Origin: CAYLYP01 sp964387795
GTDB taxonomy: Bacteria; Bacteroidota; Bacteroidia; Bacteroidales; UBA7960
Assembly (NCBI GenBank): GCA_964387795.1
Contig: CAYLYP010000003.1
Location: forward strand, 1 to 64,000
Length of the DNA stretch: 64,000 nt
Direction: 5' to 3'
Shown one piece after another: positions 1 to 8,262 of this stretch. The notes under the pieces are model-generated. The model did no database searches. It worked only from the letters and a program-made list of their open reading frames with translations, and was not told the origin of the DNA. The translations under genes and the position numbers were made by a program. Each line of letters begins with the position of its first letter. The first letter of the stretch is position 1.

Positions 1-25
1 TGACTCTTTCTAAATATTTCTTCTA

Positions 26-679
26 TTAACTGACAGTCATGATGATTTTATTCAGTTCTTCGGTAATACGTTCCATCGAAACAATTTTCAGGCGATGGGC
101 ATTACGTTTAATAGCTTCAAGAGAAGCCTCTTCGATATGAAATCCTAACTGGGTTGAAAACCTGATAGCCCTCATCATCCTTAAAGGATCATCAGAATAG
201 GTAATATCAGGGTCGAGAGGTGTACGGATAATTTTCTTTTCAAGATCATCAATCCCACCAAAGGGATCAATCAAATCACCATAGGTCTCTTCATTCAGGC
301 TCAATGCCATGGCATTAATTGTAAAATCGCGCCTTTCCTGGTCTTCTTTCAAACTTCCTTCTTCAACAATAGGCTTTCGCGAATTGGCCCTGTATGATTC
401 TTTTCTTGCCCCTACAAATTCAAGCTCAATGCCAGGCAGTATCAGTTGAGCAGTCCCGAAATTCTTAAATACTTTCACTGCATCCGCCTTTCCTGATTTC
501 TCAGCAACCCTTTGGGCAAGATTTATCCCTGATCCAATAGCCATGATATCGACGTCCTTGGATTTGCGTCCCAGGATTGAATCCCTTACAAACCCACCAA
601 TGACGTAGGCATCAACCCCAATTTCTTTAGCAGCCTGAGAAATCAATGTAAATACCGGATGCTTAATATATTCCTTCAA
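26..679 (-). CDS. CCA tRNA nucleotidyltransferase / poly(A) polymerase family, short form
   Basis: This is a class II nucleotidyltransferase that would add or repair the CCA end of tRNA using CTP and ATP. The catalytic head is clear: GGFVRD at residues 28-33, the metal-binding pair D42/D44 in KDVDI, ERRDFTINAM near 115-124 and DPLRMMRAIRF at 164-174. The protein stops at residue 217, just after the neck segment SMERITEELNKII. Relatives in Bacteroidota are usually about twice as long, with a tRNA-binding body and often an HD domain. The missing half could be due to a frameshift or a real truncation, and only 25 bases of window remain beyond the stop. The family is clear, but an intact function is uncertain. 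Confidence 0.85.
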   Translation of the reverse strand: MKEYIKHPVFTLISQAAKEIGVDAYVIGGFVRDSILGRKSKDVDIMAIGSGINLAQRVAEKSGKADAVKVFKNFGTAQLILPGIELEFVGARKESYRANSRKPIVEEGSLKEDQERRDFTINAMALSLNEETYGDLIDPFGGIDDLEKKIIRTPLDPDITYSDDPLRMMRAIRFSTQLGFHIEEASLEAIKRNAHRLKIVSMERITEELNKIIMTVS

Positions 680-704
680 ATGAATATGTTTTTTTGTGTT
701 GAAT

Positions 705-725
705 AAAAAAGCCCTTTCGGGCTTT
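705..725 (-). terminator. Rho-independent terminator after the tsaC-like gene
   Basis: The stem AAAGCCC (708-714) pairs with GGGCTTT (719-725) around a TTTC loop. The A-run to its left is a T-run on the minus strand, so it would end the transcript running leftwards from the glycosyltransferase and TsaC-like genes. Confidence 0.75.
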
Positions 726-806
726 GCATATCATTCTACAAAGGTAATCAATAATTATGAATCCTTAGCTTAAAAATCCTTTCCAATACTAATGCCTGAC
801 CCGGTT

Positions 807-1394
807 TTAACTCCTGACAACCTGGATTTCCCCATTAGGGGCAATTCGGATCATTGTTGATTGTTTTACCGATCCAAAGCCTTTTTGCCTAAGGTTAACC
901 ACATAATCCACTGATTTAAGGATGCTTTCTGAAACCCTGTTAAAGCAAAGGGGGCTTGGTTCACCGGAAATATTTGCCGAAGAACTTGTTATTGGCCTGC
1001 CTAACTTATGAATCACCCCTTTACAAAACTCATCCTTCACAACCCTTATAGCAACACTCCCATCTGAAGCCAACACTGCCTTTGCCAGGTTCTTACCTTT
1101 CTGATAAATTATTGTTAATGGATCTTTTATGCTTTCCATGATATCAAAAACGATTTCAGGAACATCCTCAGCATACATTGATACGTCTTCGGCTTTCTCA
1201 ACAAGCACAATCAAGGAACGTGTCTCAGACCTTCTTTTGATTTTATAAACCTTTTCTACGGCCTTTGCATTGGTGGCATCACACCCTATACCCCATATCG
1301 TATCCGTGGGATATAAAATAGAACCTCCTGACTTTAATACCTCAACGGTATTGTCAATTTCCTTTTGCATTAAAATAGCACTTTCATCTTCCAT
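807..1394 (-). CDS. L-threonylcarbamoyladenylate synthase (TsaC/YrdC/Sua5 family)
   Basis: The enzyme makes threonylcarbamoyl-AMP from threonine, bicarbonate and ATP, the first step of the t6A37 tRNA modification. The YrdC fold is recognisable from GGSILYPTDTIWGIGCDA near the N-terminus, KIKRRSE, DPLTII, VAIRVV and the PITSSSANISG loop. The length of about 195 residues fits the single-domain YrdC/TsaC type without the Sua5 C-terminal domain. An ATG at 1394 is taken as the start. A TTG at 1400 in the same frame overlaps the stop of the upstream glycosyltransferase gene as TTGA, so the two are probably co-transcribed and translationally coupled. A hairpin terminator follows at 705-725. Confidence 0.9.
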   Translation of the reverse strand: MEDESAILMQKEIDNTVEVLKSGGSILYPTDTIWGIGCDATNAKAVEKVYKIKRRSETRSLIVLVEKAEDVSMYAEDVPEIVFDIMESIKDPLTIIYQKGKNLAKAVLASDGSVAIRVVKDEFCKGVIHKLGRPITSSSANISGEPSPLCFNRVSESILKSVDYVVNLRQKGFGSVKQSTMIRIAPNGEIQVVRS

Positions 1395-1396
1395 AA

Positions 1397-2395
1397 TCAA
1401 TTGGTATTCAAGGGTTGTAATAACTGTTCGTTGTCTATTTCATTTGCACATTTAAAATGGCCCTGAGGGCAATTTTTATGGCCATGTAAACCACATGGCC
1501 TACATGCTATTGGCTCTTTTATTTCAACTATTGTTGAGTTTTGGGATAATGGCCCAAAACCAAATCCGGGGACAGTACTGCAAAAAATAGCACATACAGG
1601 AGCATTCACTGCCGAGCATAAATGCAACGGTCCCGAATCATTAACATAATTCATGGATGCATCGCGCATTAAAGCTGCTGAAGCTAATAAGCTCAATGAA
1701 CCTGCAAGATTTATGATTTCAGGGGATTTAATTTCGTCAATAATAGCCTGGCAGTATTCCTTATCGCTATTAGCACCAATTAAATAAACCACAAATCTAT
1801 TTTTGACAGATTGAATAAACTCAATCCATTTTTCAAATGGATATTGTTTGGTAAACCAAACAGAAGCAGGAGAAACACAAATATAAGGAAGTTTTTTATA
1901 CTTTAACACCTCGCTTTCAACCTCAGCGGTTGGATACAGACGCGGTGGCTGTAATTTCATTTCCTTTAAATGTGAAACCAATTTAAAGTTTCTTTCTGTT
2001 TCATGAACCCCTTCTCTTGGGTCAATTGAATGAATTGCAGAGTGATGAAACAAAAAAGACAAAGGGTTTTTCTTAAAACCACTGATATGCCCTGCTTTCG
2101 AGAATACGGATAACAATCCTGTGGCCCAATGCCTTTGGACATTAATCAGACAATCATATTTTTCGCCCCTCACATAACTGACCAGCCTGAACAGACTGGT
2201 ATATTTTTTACTCTTTTTGTCCCAAACCAACAACGCTCTAATGAAAGGATGCCCCAAATAAAGCGATTCATTTCCTTTCCTAAGCATCAGGTCAATAGAA
2301 GCATCAGGGAAACCCTGATGAAGGGTTTCCAATAGAGAGCTTACCAAAATAGCATCCCCTATAAAAGCAGTTTGTATGACCAGTATGCGTTTCAA
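1397..2395 (-). CDS. Glycosyltransferase family 9 (ADP-heptose:LPS heptosyltransferase-like)
   Basis: GT9 enzymes transfer heptose or related sugars from ADP-sugars onto lipopolysaccharide core at the inner face of the cytoplasmic membrane. The N-terminal Rossmann half opens with ILVIQTAFIGDAILVSSL. The C-terminal donor-binding half has CVSPASVWFTKQYP and the conserved NDSGPLHLCSAV loop, in which the Asp-Ser-Gly-Pro contacts the nucleotide. The length of 332 residues is normal. No membrane segment is visible, as expected for a peripheral enzyme. The acceptor cannot be told from the sequence. It lies directly upstream of the TsaC-like gene with a 4-base TTGA overlap and has a TAnnTTTG promoter motif just upstream. 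Confidence 0.88.
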   Translation of the reverse strand: MKRILVIQTAFIGDAILVSSLLETLHQGFPDASIDLMLRKGNESLYLGHPFIRALLVWDKKSKKYTSLFRLVSYVRGEKYDCLINVQRHWATGLLSVFSKAGHISGFKKNPLSFLFHHSAIHSIDPREGVHETERNFKLVSHLKEMKLQPPRLYPTAEVESEVLKYKKLPYICVSPASVWFTKQYPFEKWIEFIQSVKNRFVVYLIGANSDKEYCQAIIDEIKSPEIINLAGSLSLLASAALMRDASMNYVNDSGPLHLCSAVNAPVCAIFCSTVPGFGFGPLSQNSTIVEIKEPIACRPCGLHGHKNCPQGHFKCANEIDNEQLLQPLNTN

Positions 2396-2415
2396 GGTGT
2401 GAAATGATTAACAGA

Positions 2416-2423
2416 CAAAGATA
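2416..2423 (-). promoter_or_regulatory. Bacteroidota -7 promoter element for the GT9-tsaC pair
   Basis: On the minus strand this reads TATCTTTG, matching the TAnnTTTG -7 consensus of Bacteroidota. It lies about 20 bases upstream of the glycosyltransferase ATG. No clear -33 TTTG was seen. Confidence 0.55.
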
Positions 2424-2487
2424 TATAAGCAAAGCATTTGATGCATCAAAAAACAAAAAAAAATGTCAAATACTTTTCAACCGTTTT

Positions 2488-3306
2488 TTAAACAGCCACA
2501 TTATACTCACGGAGAGCATCATTCAGGGATGTCTTTAAATCAGTGGAAGCCTTACGTTTCCCAATAATAAGGGCACAAGGCACATGATAAACCCCTGCCG
2601 GAAAAGATTTCTCTATACTGCCCGGGATAACAACAGAATTTTCAGGAACTGTCCCTTTAAACTCAATAGCTTCCGGCCCACTAACATCAATAATTTTTGT
2701 AGAGCCTGTAAGCACCACATTAGCTCCTAAGACAGCGCCTTTTTTAATCCTTACACCTTCAACAATGATGCAACGGCTCCCAATAAAACAGTCATCTTCA
2801 ATAATTACAGGGGCAGCCTGAACAGGCTCAAGAACGCCTCCAATCCCAACACCCCCTGATAGATGGACCCGCTCCCCAATTTGGGCACATGAACCAACTG
2901 TTGCCCAGGTATCAACCATGCTCCCGCTTCCAACCCTTGCACCAATATTAACATAAGAGGGCATCATAACAACATCCGGGGCCAGATAGCTTCCATAGCG
3001 TGCTACACCATGAGGCACTACCCTAACCCCTTTCTCTGCATATCCTTTTTTTAATGGGATTTTATCATGGAATTCAAAAGGGCCAACTTCAATCGTTTGC
3101 ATTTTTTGTATTGGAAAAAACAAAATAACTGCCTTTTTTATCCAATCATTTACAATCCAGTCACTTCCAGATGGCTCTGCAATTCTTAATTCTCCTTTAT
3201 CAAGGCTATCAACAACCTGTCTGATTGCATTTTTAACCTTTTCATCCGACAGCATTGACCTGTTGTTCCAGGCTTGTTCTATCAATACCTTTTCAGTGTC
3301 CATCAT
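2488..3306 (-). CDS. dapD: 2,3,4,5-tetrahydropyridine-2,6-dicarboxylate N-succinyltransferase
   Basis: DapD succinylates tetrahydrodipicolinate using succinyl-CoA in the lysine and meso-diaminopimelate pathway. The N-terminal helical domain is followed by a left-handed beta helix of hexapeptide repeats, with the typical GSMVDTWATVGSCAQIG stretch and then HLSGGVGIGGVLEP and FIGSRCIIVEGV. The length of 272 residues is standard. The protein begins Met-Met-Asp, so either ATG could be used. Together with dapB at about 12 kb it shows that the succinylase route is present in this genome, although the two genes are not in one operon. Confidence 0.96.
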   Translation of the reverse strand: MMDTEKVLIEQAWNNRSMLSDEKVKNAIRQVVDSLDKGELRIAEPSGSDWIVNDWIKKAVILFFPIQKMQTIEVGPFEFHDKIPLKKGYAEKGVRVVPHGVARYGSYLAPDVVMMPSYVNIGARVGSGSMVDTWATVGSCAQIGERVHLSGGVGIGGVLEPVQAAPVIIEDDCFIGSRCIIVEGVRIKKGAVLGANVVLTGSTKIIDVSGPEAIEFKGTVPENSVVIPGSIEKSFPAGVYHVPCALIIGKRKASTDLKTSLNDALREYNVAV

Positions 3307-3350
3307 TGCCTTTATTATTTACCGTTTAAATCAATGTAATCCTTTCATGG

Positions 3351-3358
3351 CAAAGATA
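3351..3358 (-). promoter_or_regulatory. Promoter -7 element of dapD
   Basis: The minus strand reads TATCTTTG, the TAnnTTTG element of Bacteroidota, about 45 bases upstream of the dapD start. Confidence 0.55.
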
Positions 3359-3408
3359 GCAAAACAATATCAAAGCTAAAAAATGCTTTTGGACAATGAA
3401 AACATCAT

Positions 3409-4251
3409 TTATACAAATACAAGTTTTGACTGGCAAAACCATTGTTCATATCTTCCAAGAGGCAATTGCATTGCAACAGTATTTGCCCCGGCATTTCGAT
3501 AATAATATCCATTTGATTTTAATAAGGCATTGCATTCATTCACAAGAGCATCGTCAAGATGCCCTTTTTCAAAAACAATTACCCTTGGCAATATCCCTTC
3601 ATTAAAAAATATCTTGATGATATCAACATCATAACCCTCTGCATCAATCATTAATAAATCGATGGATGAAATCCGGCAGCGATTGATAATTGTGCCGGGA
3701 GAAAGAATTTCTATTGGTTCAGCCACAATCCATTTATCAGGATTATCTGGAATAATTGTATTTTCCTTATCCGATTGACGTTTCACATACCCACTTGAAA
3801 AAGCTTCGAGCAAGGTTTCTTTACTAAAGCTACTAAGGCCATTAGCCCAACGGGAGTTGGTAAACCCGATACGATATATCTCCCCTGGACCATCCTTTGG
3901 CCCCAAGGCTGCATTCATTGTATGTATCCCATCATTATTCTTATATATCCGGCTCAGGAAATTATCAAATACATATTTTTGTGGTTCCAGCAATACCCCC
4001 TTCCATTTGTCCCTTTTAATAAACTTATGGATGGGATCGTGCGTTATCCCATCATTTGCCCCTACCTGGAATACAGTGAAGCGCCCCTGGTTGTTTTTTG
4101 AAAAAGCATTTAAGAACTCTTCCAATGAATCCTTTTTAGGGGAATAAAAGTATTTATAAAAACCAATGAACAAAATGCTGTTGTTCTCACTCAATCTGAA
4201 ACGAAACTTGCGATAAGCTTCTTTATATGCGGCTTTTAATTTCTTTATCAT
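3409..4251 (-). CDS. FkbM family SAM-dependent methyltransferase
   Basis: FkbM-type enzymes O-methylate sugars or polyketides. In Bacteroidota they often sit in cell-surface polysaccharide loci. The SAM-binding glycine motif is FQVGANDGIT near residue 60, and the conserved post-motif IDLLMIDAEGYDVDII follows near 195, including the acidic residue pair typical of the family. The length of 280 residues is normal. There is no signal peptide. It stands alone between dapD and the lolA-ftsK pair with its own gaps on both sides, so the neighbourhood does not identify its substrate. Confidence 0.85.
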   Translation of the reverse strand: MIKKLKAAYKEAYRKFRFRLSENNSILFIGFYKYFYSPKKDSLEEFLNAFSKNNQGRFTVFQVGANDGITHDPIHKFIKRDKWKGVLLEPQKYVFDNFLSRIYKNNDGIHTMNAALGPKDGPGEIYRIGFTNSRWANGLSSFSKETLLEAFSSGYVKRQSDKENTIIPDNPDKWIVAEPIEILSPGTIINRCRISSIDLLMIDAEGYDVDIIKIFFNEGILPRVIVFEKGHLDDALVNECNALLKSNGYYYRNAGANTVAMQLPLGRYEQWFCQSKLVFV

Positions 4252-4420
4252 ATTCTTTCACTTAAAAATGTTAGGGACAAAAAAACGATATTATTTCAAA
4301 AAAATGCAGGAATGAAAATCCTTTAAAAAACTCAAATTTTGTTTAAAGTCAACAAAATATCATTGTTCGTTCTTATTATGGACAAGTAAAAAAAGAGGGA
4401 TTAATATGATTGTTAAAAAA

Positions 4421-4452
4421 AAACACCAGATTAAAAAAAATACCTGGTGTTT
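4421..4452 (-). terminator. Rho-independent terminator after lolA
   Basis: The stem AAACACCAG (4421-4429) pairs with CTGGTGTTT (4444-4452) around an A-rich loop. On the minus strand it is followed by a T-run (encoded by 4415-4423), so it ends the ftsK-lolA transcript. Confidence 0.8.
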
Positions 4453-4468
4453 TACAAAAAGAAAATAT

Positions 4469-4951
4469 TCATAATGAATCCTTNNNNNNNNNNNNNNNNN
4501 NNNNNNNNNNNNNNNNNNNNNNNNNNNNNNNNNNNNNNNNNNNNNNNNNNNNNNNNNNNNNNNNNNNNNNNNNNNNNNNNNNNGCAGTAGGGTTAAGGTC
4601 TTCTTCGGAGTTGGCAACAAGGTTAATTTGCACTTCGTTCATTTCTTTCATATAAGTCCAAAGTGTAGTTCCATCAGAAATAAATCTTTGGCCCCCTATT
4701 TCCATATTAAACTTCTCCCCTTTTGATATAAGGGAGCCTTGCATGGATTCATTAATTTTTTGCTCCTTGTTCTCCATCTCATAAGTAAAATCAATCTTGA
4801 TACTTGTATATGATTTTATTTTACTGCTGGCCTGGGCAAGGATATCTTTGGCTTTTTTTTCATAGCGCACCTGGTCTCCATTACTTTGGGCATTAAGGCT
4901 TAATAAACCAAAGCCAAATATGAATACAGAAAGAAAGCTTTTTTTCAACAT
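4469..4951 (-). CDS. lolA: LolA-like outer membrane lipoprotein carrier protein, interrupted by an assembly gap
   Basis: LolA is the periplasmic chaperone that carries lipoproteins from the LolCDE transporter to the outer membrane. About 125 residues are visible. A signal peptide ends near residue 21 (SLNAQ), followed by the LolA-type start DILAQASSKIKSYTSIKIDFTYEME, GSLISKGEKFNMEI and the segment ISDGTTLWTYMKEMNEVQI. The 100-N gap at 4484-4583 removes most of the C-terminal half, so the reading frame after the gap and the stop at 4469 are provisional. It follows ftsK by 32 bases in the same direction, a common Bacteroidota pair, and a terminator follows it. Confidence 0.85.
   Translation of the reverse strand: MLKKSFLSVFIFGFGLLSLNAQSNGDQVRYEKKAKDILAQASSKIKSYTSIKIDFTYEMENKEQKINESMQGSLISKGEKFNMEIGGQRFISDGTTLWTYMKEMNEVQINLVANSEEDLNPTXXXXXXXXXXXXXXXXXXXXXXXXXXXXXXXXXXKDSL
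4484..4583. other. Assembly gap of 100 N inside lolA
   Basis: A run of exactly 100 N, the usual placeholder for a gap of unknown size. The true length is not known. Confidence 0.99.
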
Positions 4952-4983
4952 TGTTTAAGATTTTGGTTTTCAAATATCATTTC

Positions 4984-7122
4984 TTAAGAGAGAGACTTCA
5001 AATATTGTTCCAAAGTCACTTCATCTTTAATTTTCACTTCACGTGCCTTACTCCCTTCAAAAGGGCCTACAATCCCAGCGGCCTCCAACTGGTCAATCAA
5101 TCGTCCAGCCCTGTTATAACCAAGCTTTAGTTTTCTTTGAAGCAAAGAGGTACTGCCTTGTTGAGTTGCCACAATAATACGTGCAGCATCTTCAAAAAGG
5201 TCATCACGGTCAGTAGGGTCAAAATCATCGACCTCACCGCCCCCGTCTTCATCAAGATACTCAGGCAACAAAAATGCATCAGGGTACGCCCTTTGGGTTC
5301 CAATAAAGTCGGTTACTTTTTCCAGTTCAGGAGTATCAATAAAAGCACATTGTAACCTGATAAGGTCGCTACCTGTCGAAAGCAACATATCACCCCTTCC
5401 AATAAGCTGTTCTGCCCCCCCTGAATCAAGGATAGTCCTTGAGTCTATTTTACTCGTTACCCTGAATGCAATCCTTGCGGGGAAGTTTGCCTTAATGGTA
5501 CCTGTGATGATATTTACAGACGGACGTTGTGTGGCTATAATAAGGTGTATTCCCACTGCACGTGCCAATTGCGCTAAACGTGCAATCGGCAACTCTATCT
5601 CTTTCCCTGCTGTCATTATCAAATCGGCAAACTCATCCACAATAAGCACAATGAANNNNNNNNNNNNNNNNNNNNNNNNNNNNNNNNNNNNNNNNNNNNN
5701 NNNNNNNNNNNNNNNNNNNNNNNNNNNNNNNNNNNNNNNNNNNNNNNNNNNNNNNGTTCCCTTACCAGGGATGGGTGCAATGATACGTATCCCCAAGGCT
5801 GCCAGGCTTAGTGCGATATCATCTTCAAGGTTCTTGATTTTTGCAATCCTTACCCCTGCTGCCGGAATAATCTCATATAATGTTACTGTCGGGCCGATTG
5901 TTGCTTTAATCTTATCAATCTGAATTGAATAGTTATTTAGCGTCTCAACAATCTTGTTTTTATTGGCTTCAAGTTCTTCTTTGTTTACACTAATTGTATT
6001 GCTCCCATATTCATCCAATAGATCTATACCCGGCAGGATAAATGATGCCAGGTCAAGGGTGGGGTCATAGTCGCCCATCTCAGTAACGGCTAATGCATCT
6101 ACCTTCTCAAGTCGCGGATCTACTATCGGCTGATAGTTGTTACCGCTTATGGAACCATTGCCCACTTCAACCTCCAGCTCCAGCCCACCTCCAACAGGAT
6201 TGACAGGTAACACTGGAGGAACAGGGTTTTTAACCTCAAACTCAAATTCAGGCTGCCCCCCCTGTTGTATTTTACTACGGATAGCTGAAATAATATCTGC
6301 CTCGGTTTGAGCTGCAATCTCGTTATAATCACCAGTATCTTCATCATCCTCCAAGCCTTCCCCATCTTCGGAATCCTCATCTCCCTGTTCTTCAATATCC
6401 TCTGAACCTTCCCCACTTGCATCCACCACTCCAGGCTTCCCTTCATCTGATCCCTCTTCCGGTTCTGTTGTCAGTATCCCTAAGAGTGATTGTAAGTTAA
6501 GGTTAAAGACATAAATCAAAAAGGCACCCAGCGAGAACAATAATACAAGACCTGTCCCAATCTTTCCAAGCACCCCGTTAATCCAGACATTCACTGAATA
6601 ACCAAAAGTACCCCCAAGCATCTGTAACTCATCCATACTAAACAAAAATCCAAGTGCCACTGATACCCAAATCAGGATAAACAGGGAGCGTTTAAAGGCT
6701 TTCATCAATGGGAACAAAACTTTGCGGAACAAAAGCCTGATACCAATAACAAACGAAATAAACACAAAACAATAGGAGGCAATACCAAACCATTTTTTTA
6801 TAAACAGATGGGCAGTTATTGCACCAAAACGCCCCATAAGGTTATCAACCTCAAGGCTTGAATCAAAAAGAAGTCCCCAATCAAACAGCCTGTTGCTAAA
6901 TATACTGTCCTCCGACTTCCAGTTAAGCAAATAGGAAGTGAAAGCCAGAAACAGATATATGGAAAGGAGGATAAAAAACAAGCCGGATATTTTTCTAAAC
7001 CTGCCATCCGAAAAAAAAGACTTTAGCTTTTGTCCCGTAATGATGGGCTGAGATAAATCTTTCTCAGGACGGTGCTCTTGTTTTAATGTATTCTGCTTGG
7101 GTTTATTTACTTTTTTTGACAT
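4984..7122 (-). CDS. ftsK: DNA translocase FtsK, interrupted by an assembly gap
   Basis: FtsK sits at the division septum and pumps DNA to resolve chromosome termini. The visible protein has an N-terminal membrane domain with about four hydrophobic segments (residues 45-195), an acidic linker (215-270), the alpha domain (from about 370 to APIPGKG near 455), then the gap. After it come VDEFADLIM (Walker B), ATQRPSVNIITGTIKANFPARIAF and the gamma winged helix (QRKLKLGYNRAGRLIDQLEAAGIVGP). The Walker A motif is missing because of the 100-N run. In homologues about 130 residues lie between the two visible flanks, so the real gap should be nearer 400 bases. It is co-directional with lolA 32 bases downstream. 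Confidence 0.95.
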   Translation of the reverse strand: MSKKVNKPKQNTLKQEHRPEKDLSQPIITGQKLKSFFSDGRFRKISGLFFILLSIYLFLAFTSYLLNWKSEDSIFSNRLFDWGLLFDSSLEVDNLMGRFGAITAHLFIKKWFGIASYCFVFISFVIGIRLLFRKVLFPLMKAFKRSLFILIWVSVALGFLFSMDELQMLGGTFGYSVNVWINGVLGKIGTGLVLLFSLGAFLIYVFNLNLQSLLGILTTEPEEGSDEGKPGVVDASGEGSEDIEEQGDEDSEDGEGLEDDEDTGDYNEIAAQTEADIISAIRSKIQQGGQPEFEFEVKNPVPPVLPVNPVGGGLELEVEVGNGSISGNNYQPIVDPRLEKVDALAVTEMGDYDPTLDLASFILPGIDLLDEYGSNTISVNKEELEANKNKIVETLNNYSIQIDKIKATIGPTVTLYEIIPAAGVRIAKIKNLEDDIALSLAALGIRIIAPIPGKGXXXXXXXXXXXXXXXXXXXXXXXXXXXXXXXXXXFIVLIVDEFADLIMTAGKEIELPIARLAQLARAVGIHLIIATQRPSVNIITGTIKANFPARIAFRVTSKIDSRTILDSGGAEQLIGRGDMLLSTGSDLIRLQCAFIDTPELEKVTDFIGTQRAYPDAFLLPEYLDEDGGGEVDDFDPTDRDDLFEDAARIIVATQQGSTSLLQRKLKLGYNRAGRLIDQLEAAGIVGPFEGSKAREVKIKDEVTLEQYLKSLS
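5656..5755. other. Assembly gap of 100 N inside ftsK
   Basis: A run of exactly 100 N located where FtsK's Walker A motif should be. Judged by family length, it conceals more sequence than 100 bases. Confidence 0.99.
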
Positions 7123-7150
7123 ACGGATCAGGCTACAATTTTAGCTGGTT

Positions 7151-7158
7151 CAAAGGTA
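7151..7158 (-). promoter_or_regulatory. Promoter -7 element of ftsK-lolA
   Basis: The minus strand reads TACCTTTG, matching TAnnTTTG, about 30 bases before the ftsK ATG. Confidence 0.5.
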
Positions 7159-7241
7159 AGAAATTTGTTGGCAAAGCATAAAATACCCAGGGGAAAAATA
7201 TTTCCCTCTTTATGAATAACGAAAACCATTCATGCTTATTA

Positions 7242-7916
7242 TCAGAGAAGCTTTTCCTTTAACTCATCAAAACTGATAGGAATATACTCCTTAGGTGTTT
7301 TAAACTGCCGGGCAGAGATATTTCGCTTTTTTATCGACTTGGCTTCATACTTCACATTCAGGTTCTTGATCTGAATCTCATATTCAAGCATAATACCCGG
7401 AATCTTTTCGTAAGGTGTATCAAAGTTTAATGGTAAGCCCTGAAACTCTTCAGTATAATAAATATCCTTTACTATTTCTTCCCCAAAAATATTTGTAGAT
7501 ATTGCAACTGCCTTCTTGCATGTATATCCTAATATCTCTTTTGTTTCGTTTGTGAATTTAATCTCCGGCTGCCCCATCTCTGTTATGGATGCTGCTATTT
7601 GTTCCGCTGTTTTGGATACTGAATATTTCTCCTTACCAAACTCCATCAGGGTAACAGAAGAACGCGACTGAAGGTTGTTTATCTTTATCTGGGTAAATGC
7701 TTCACTTGTTATTTCATGCTTTGAAAGATGTCCCCTCACAGATACTGTTGTCAGTGTTGGAAGGTTTGACAATGTCAACTGGTCAACCATACTCGCAGGA
7801 TAGCTCATTTGGTAAACAATACGGCCTTTAAAATATTTCTGTGCTGATAACTCAGTGGCACAAAAGAATACAGTAAAAAAAATCAGGGCAGTAATTGAAA
7901 GGATGTGCTTTTTCAT
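7242..7916 (-). CDS. Secreted protein of unknown function, DUF4412/GLPGLI-like
   Basis: A 224-residue protein with a clear signal peptide (MKKHILSITALIFF to about residue 25, ending LSAQ). The mature part begins KYFKGRIVYQMSYP, and a later segment LGYTCKKAVAIS is followed by DIYYTEEFQGLPL. This layout resembles DUF4412 and GLPGLI family proteins, which in Bacteroidota are small periplasmic or surface beta proteins of unknown role. No catalytic motif is visible. It lies upstream of ftsK on the same strand with a gap of 119 bases that contains the ftsK promoter motif, so it is probably a separate unit. Confidence 0.6.
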   Translation of the reverse strand: MKKHILSITALIFFTVFFCATELSAQKYFKGRIVYQMSYPASMVDQLTLSNLPTLTTVSVRGHLSKHEITSEAFTQIKINNLQSRSSVTLMEFGKEKYSVSKTAEQIAASITEMGQPEIKFTNETKEILGYTCKKAVAISTNIFGEEIVKDIYYTEEFQGLPLNFDTPYEKIPGIMLEYEIQIKNLNVKYEAKSIKKRNISARQFKTPKEYIPISFDELKEKLL

Positions 7917-8262
7917 ATATTTTAGTATTGCAAAATATTCACTTTTGGTTTGAAACCCAAAATTACAATTAATTGTGAAAAAACAAACACCTAATTCAGT
8001 AAAAGCAGCTAAAACAAAAAAGTCAGTATCACTGTTACCAGATATACTGACTTAAAACTTCTTGAAAACAATCCTGCCTTACTTCTAATTTCCAAAGTAA
8101 GACACTGGAATTCAAAACAATAAGCTTATTGTTTGTTAAGCAATATCATTCCTGATTTATCTGACAATCGGGTCAAAATGGGAATTCAGGATTTATTGTT
8201 CTCAAGAATTGAGTTAACCAAATAAACTGGAAATAACAATTTATTGAATTTCAACCAGTTGT
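7917..8262. other. Intergenic region with hairpins and a perfect palindrome
   Basis: No gene is seen in these 346 bases. They hold a terminator-like hairpin at 8020-8053 and a perfect 20-base palindrome at 8115-8134 (AAACAATAAG followed by CTTATTGTTT), which could be a stem or an operator. Confidence 0.6.
8020..8053 (-). terminator. Probable terminator downstream of the arginine decarboxylase
   Basis: AAGTCAGTA (8020-8028) pairs with TACTGACTT (8045-8053), with additional inner TATC/GATA pairing. An A-rich run at 8011-8020 gives a T-tract on the minus strand. It lies about 210 bases beyond the decarboxylase stop. Confidence 0.55.
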
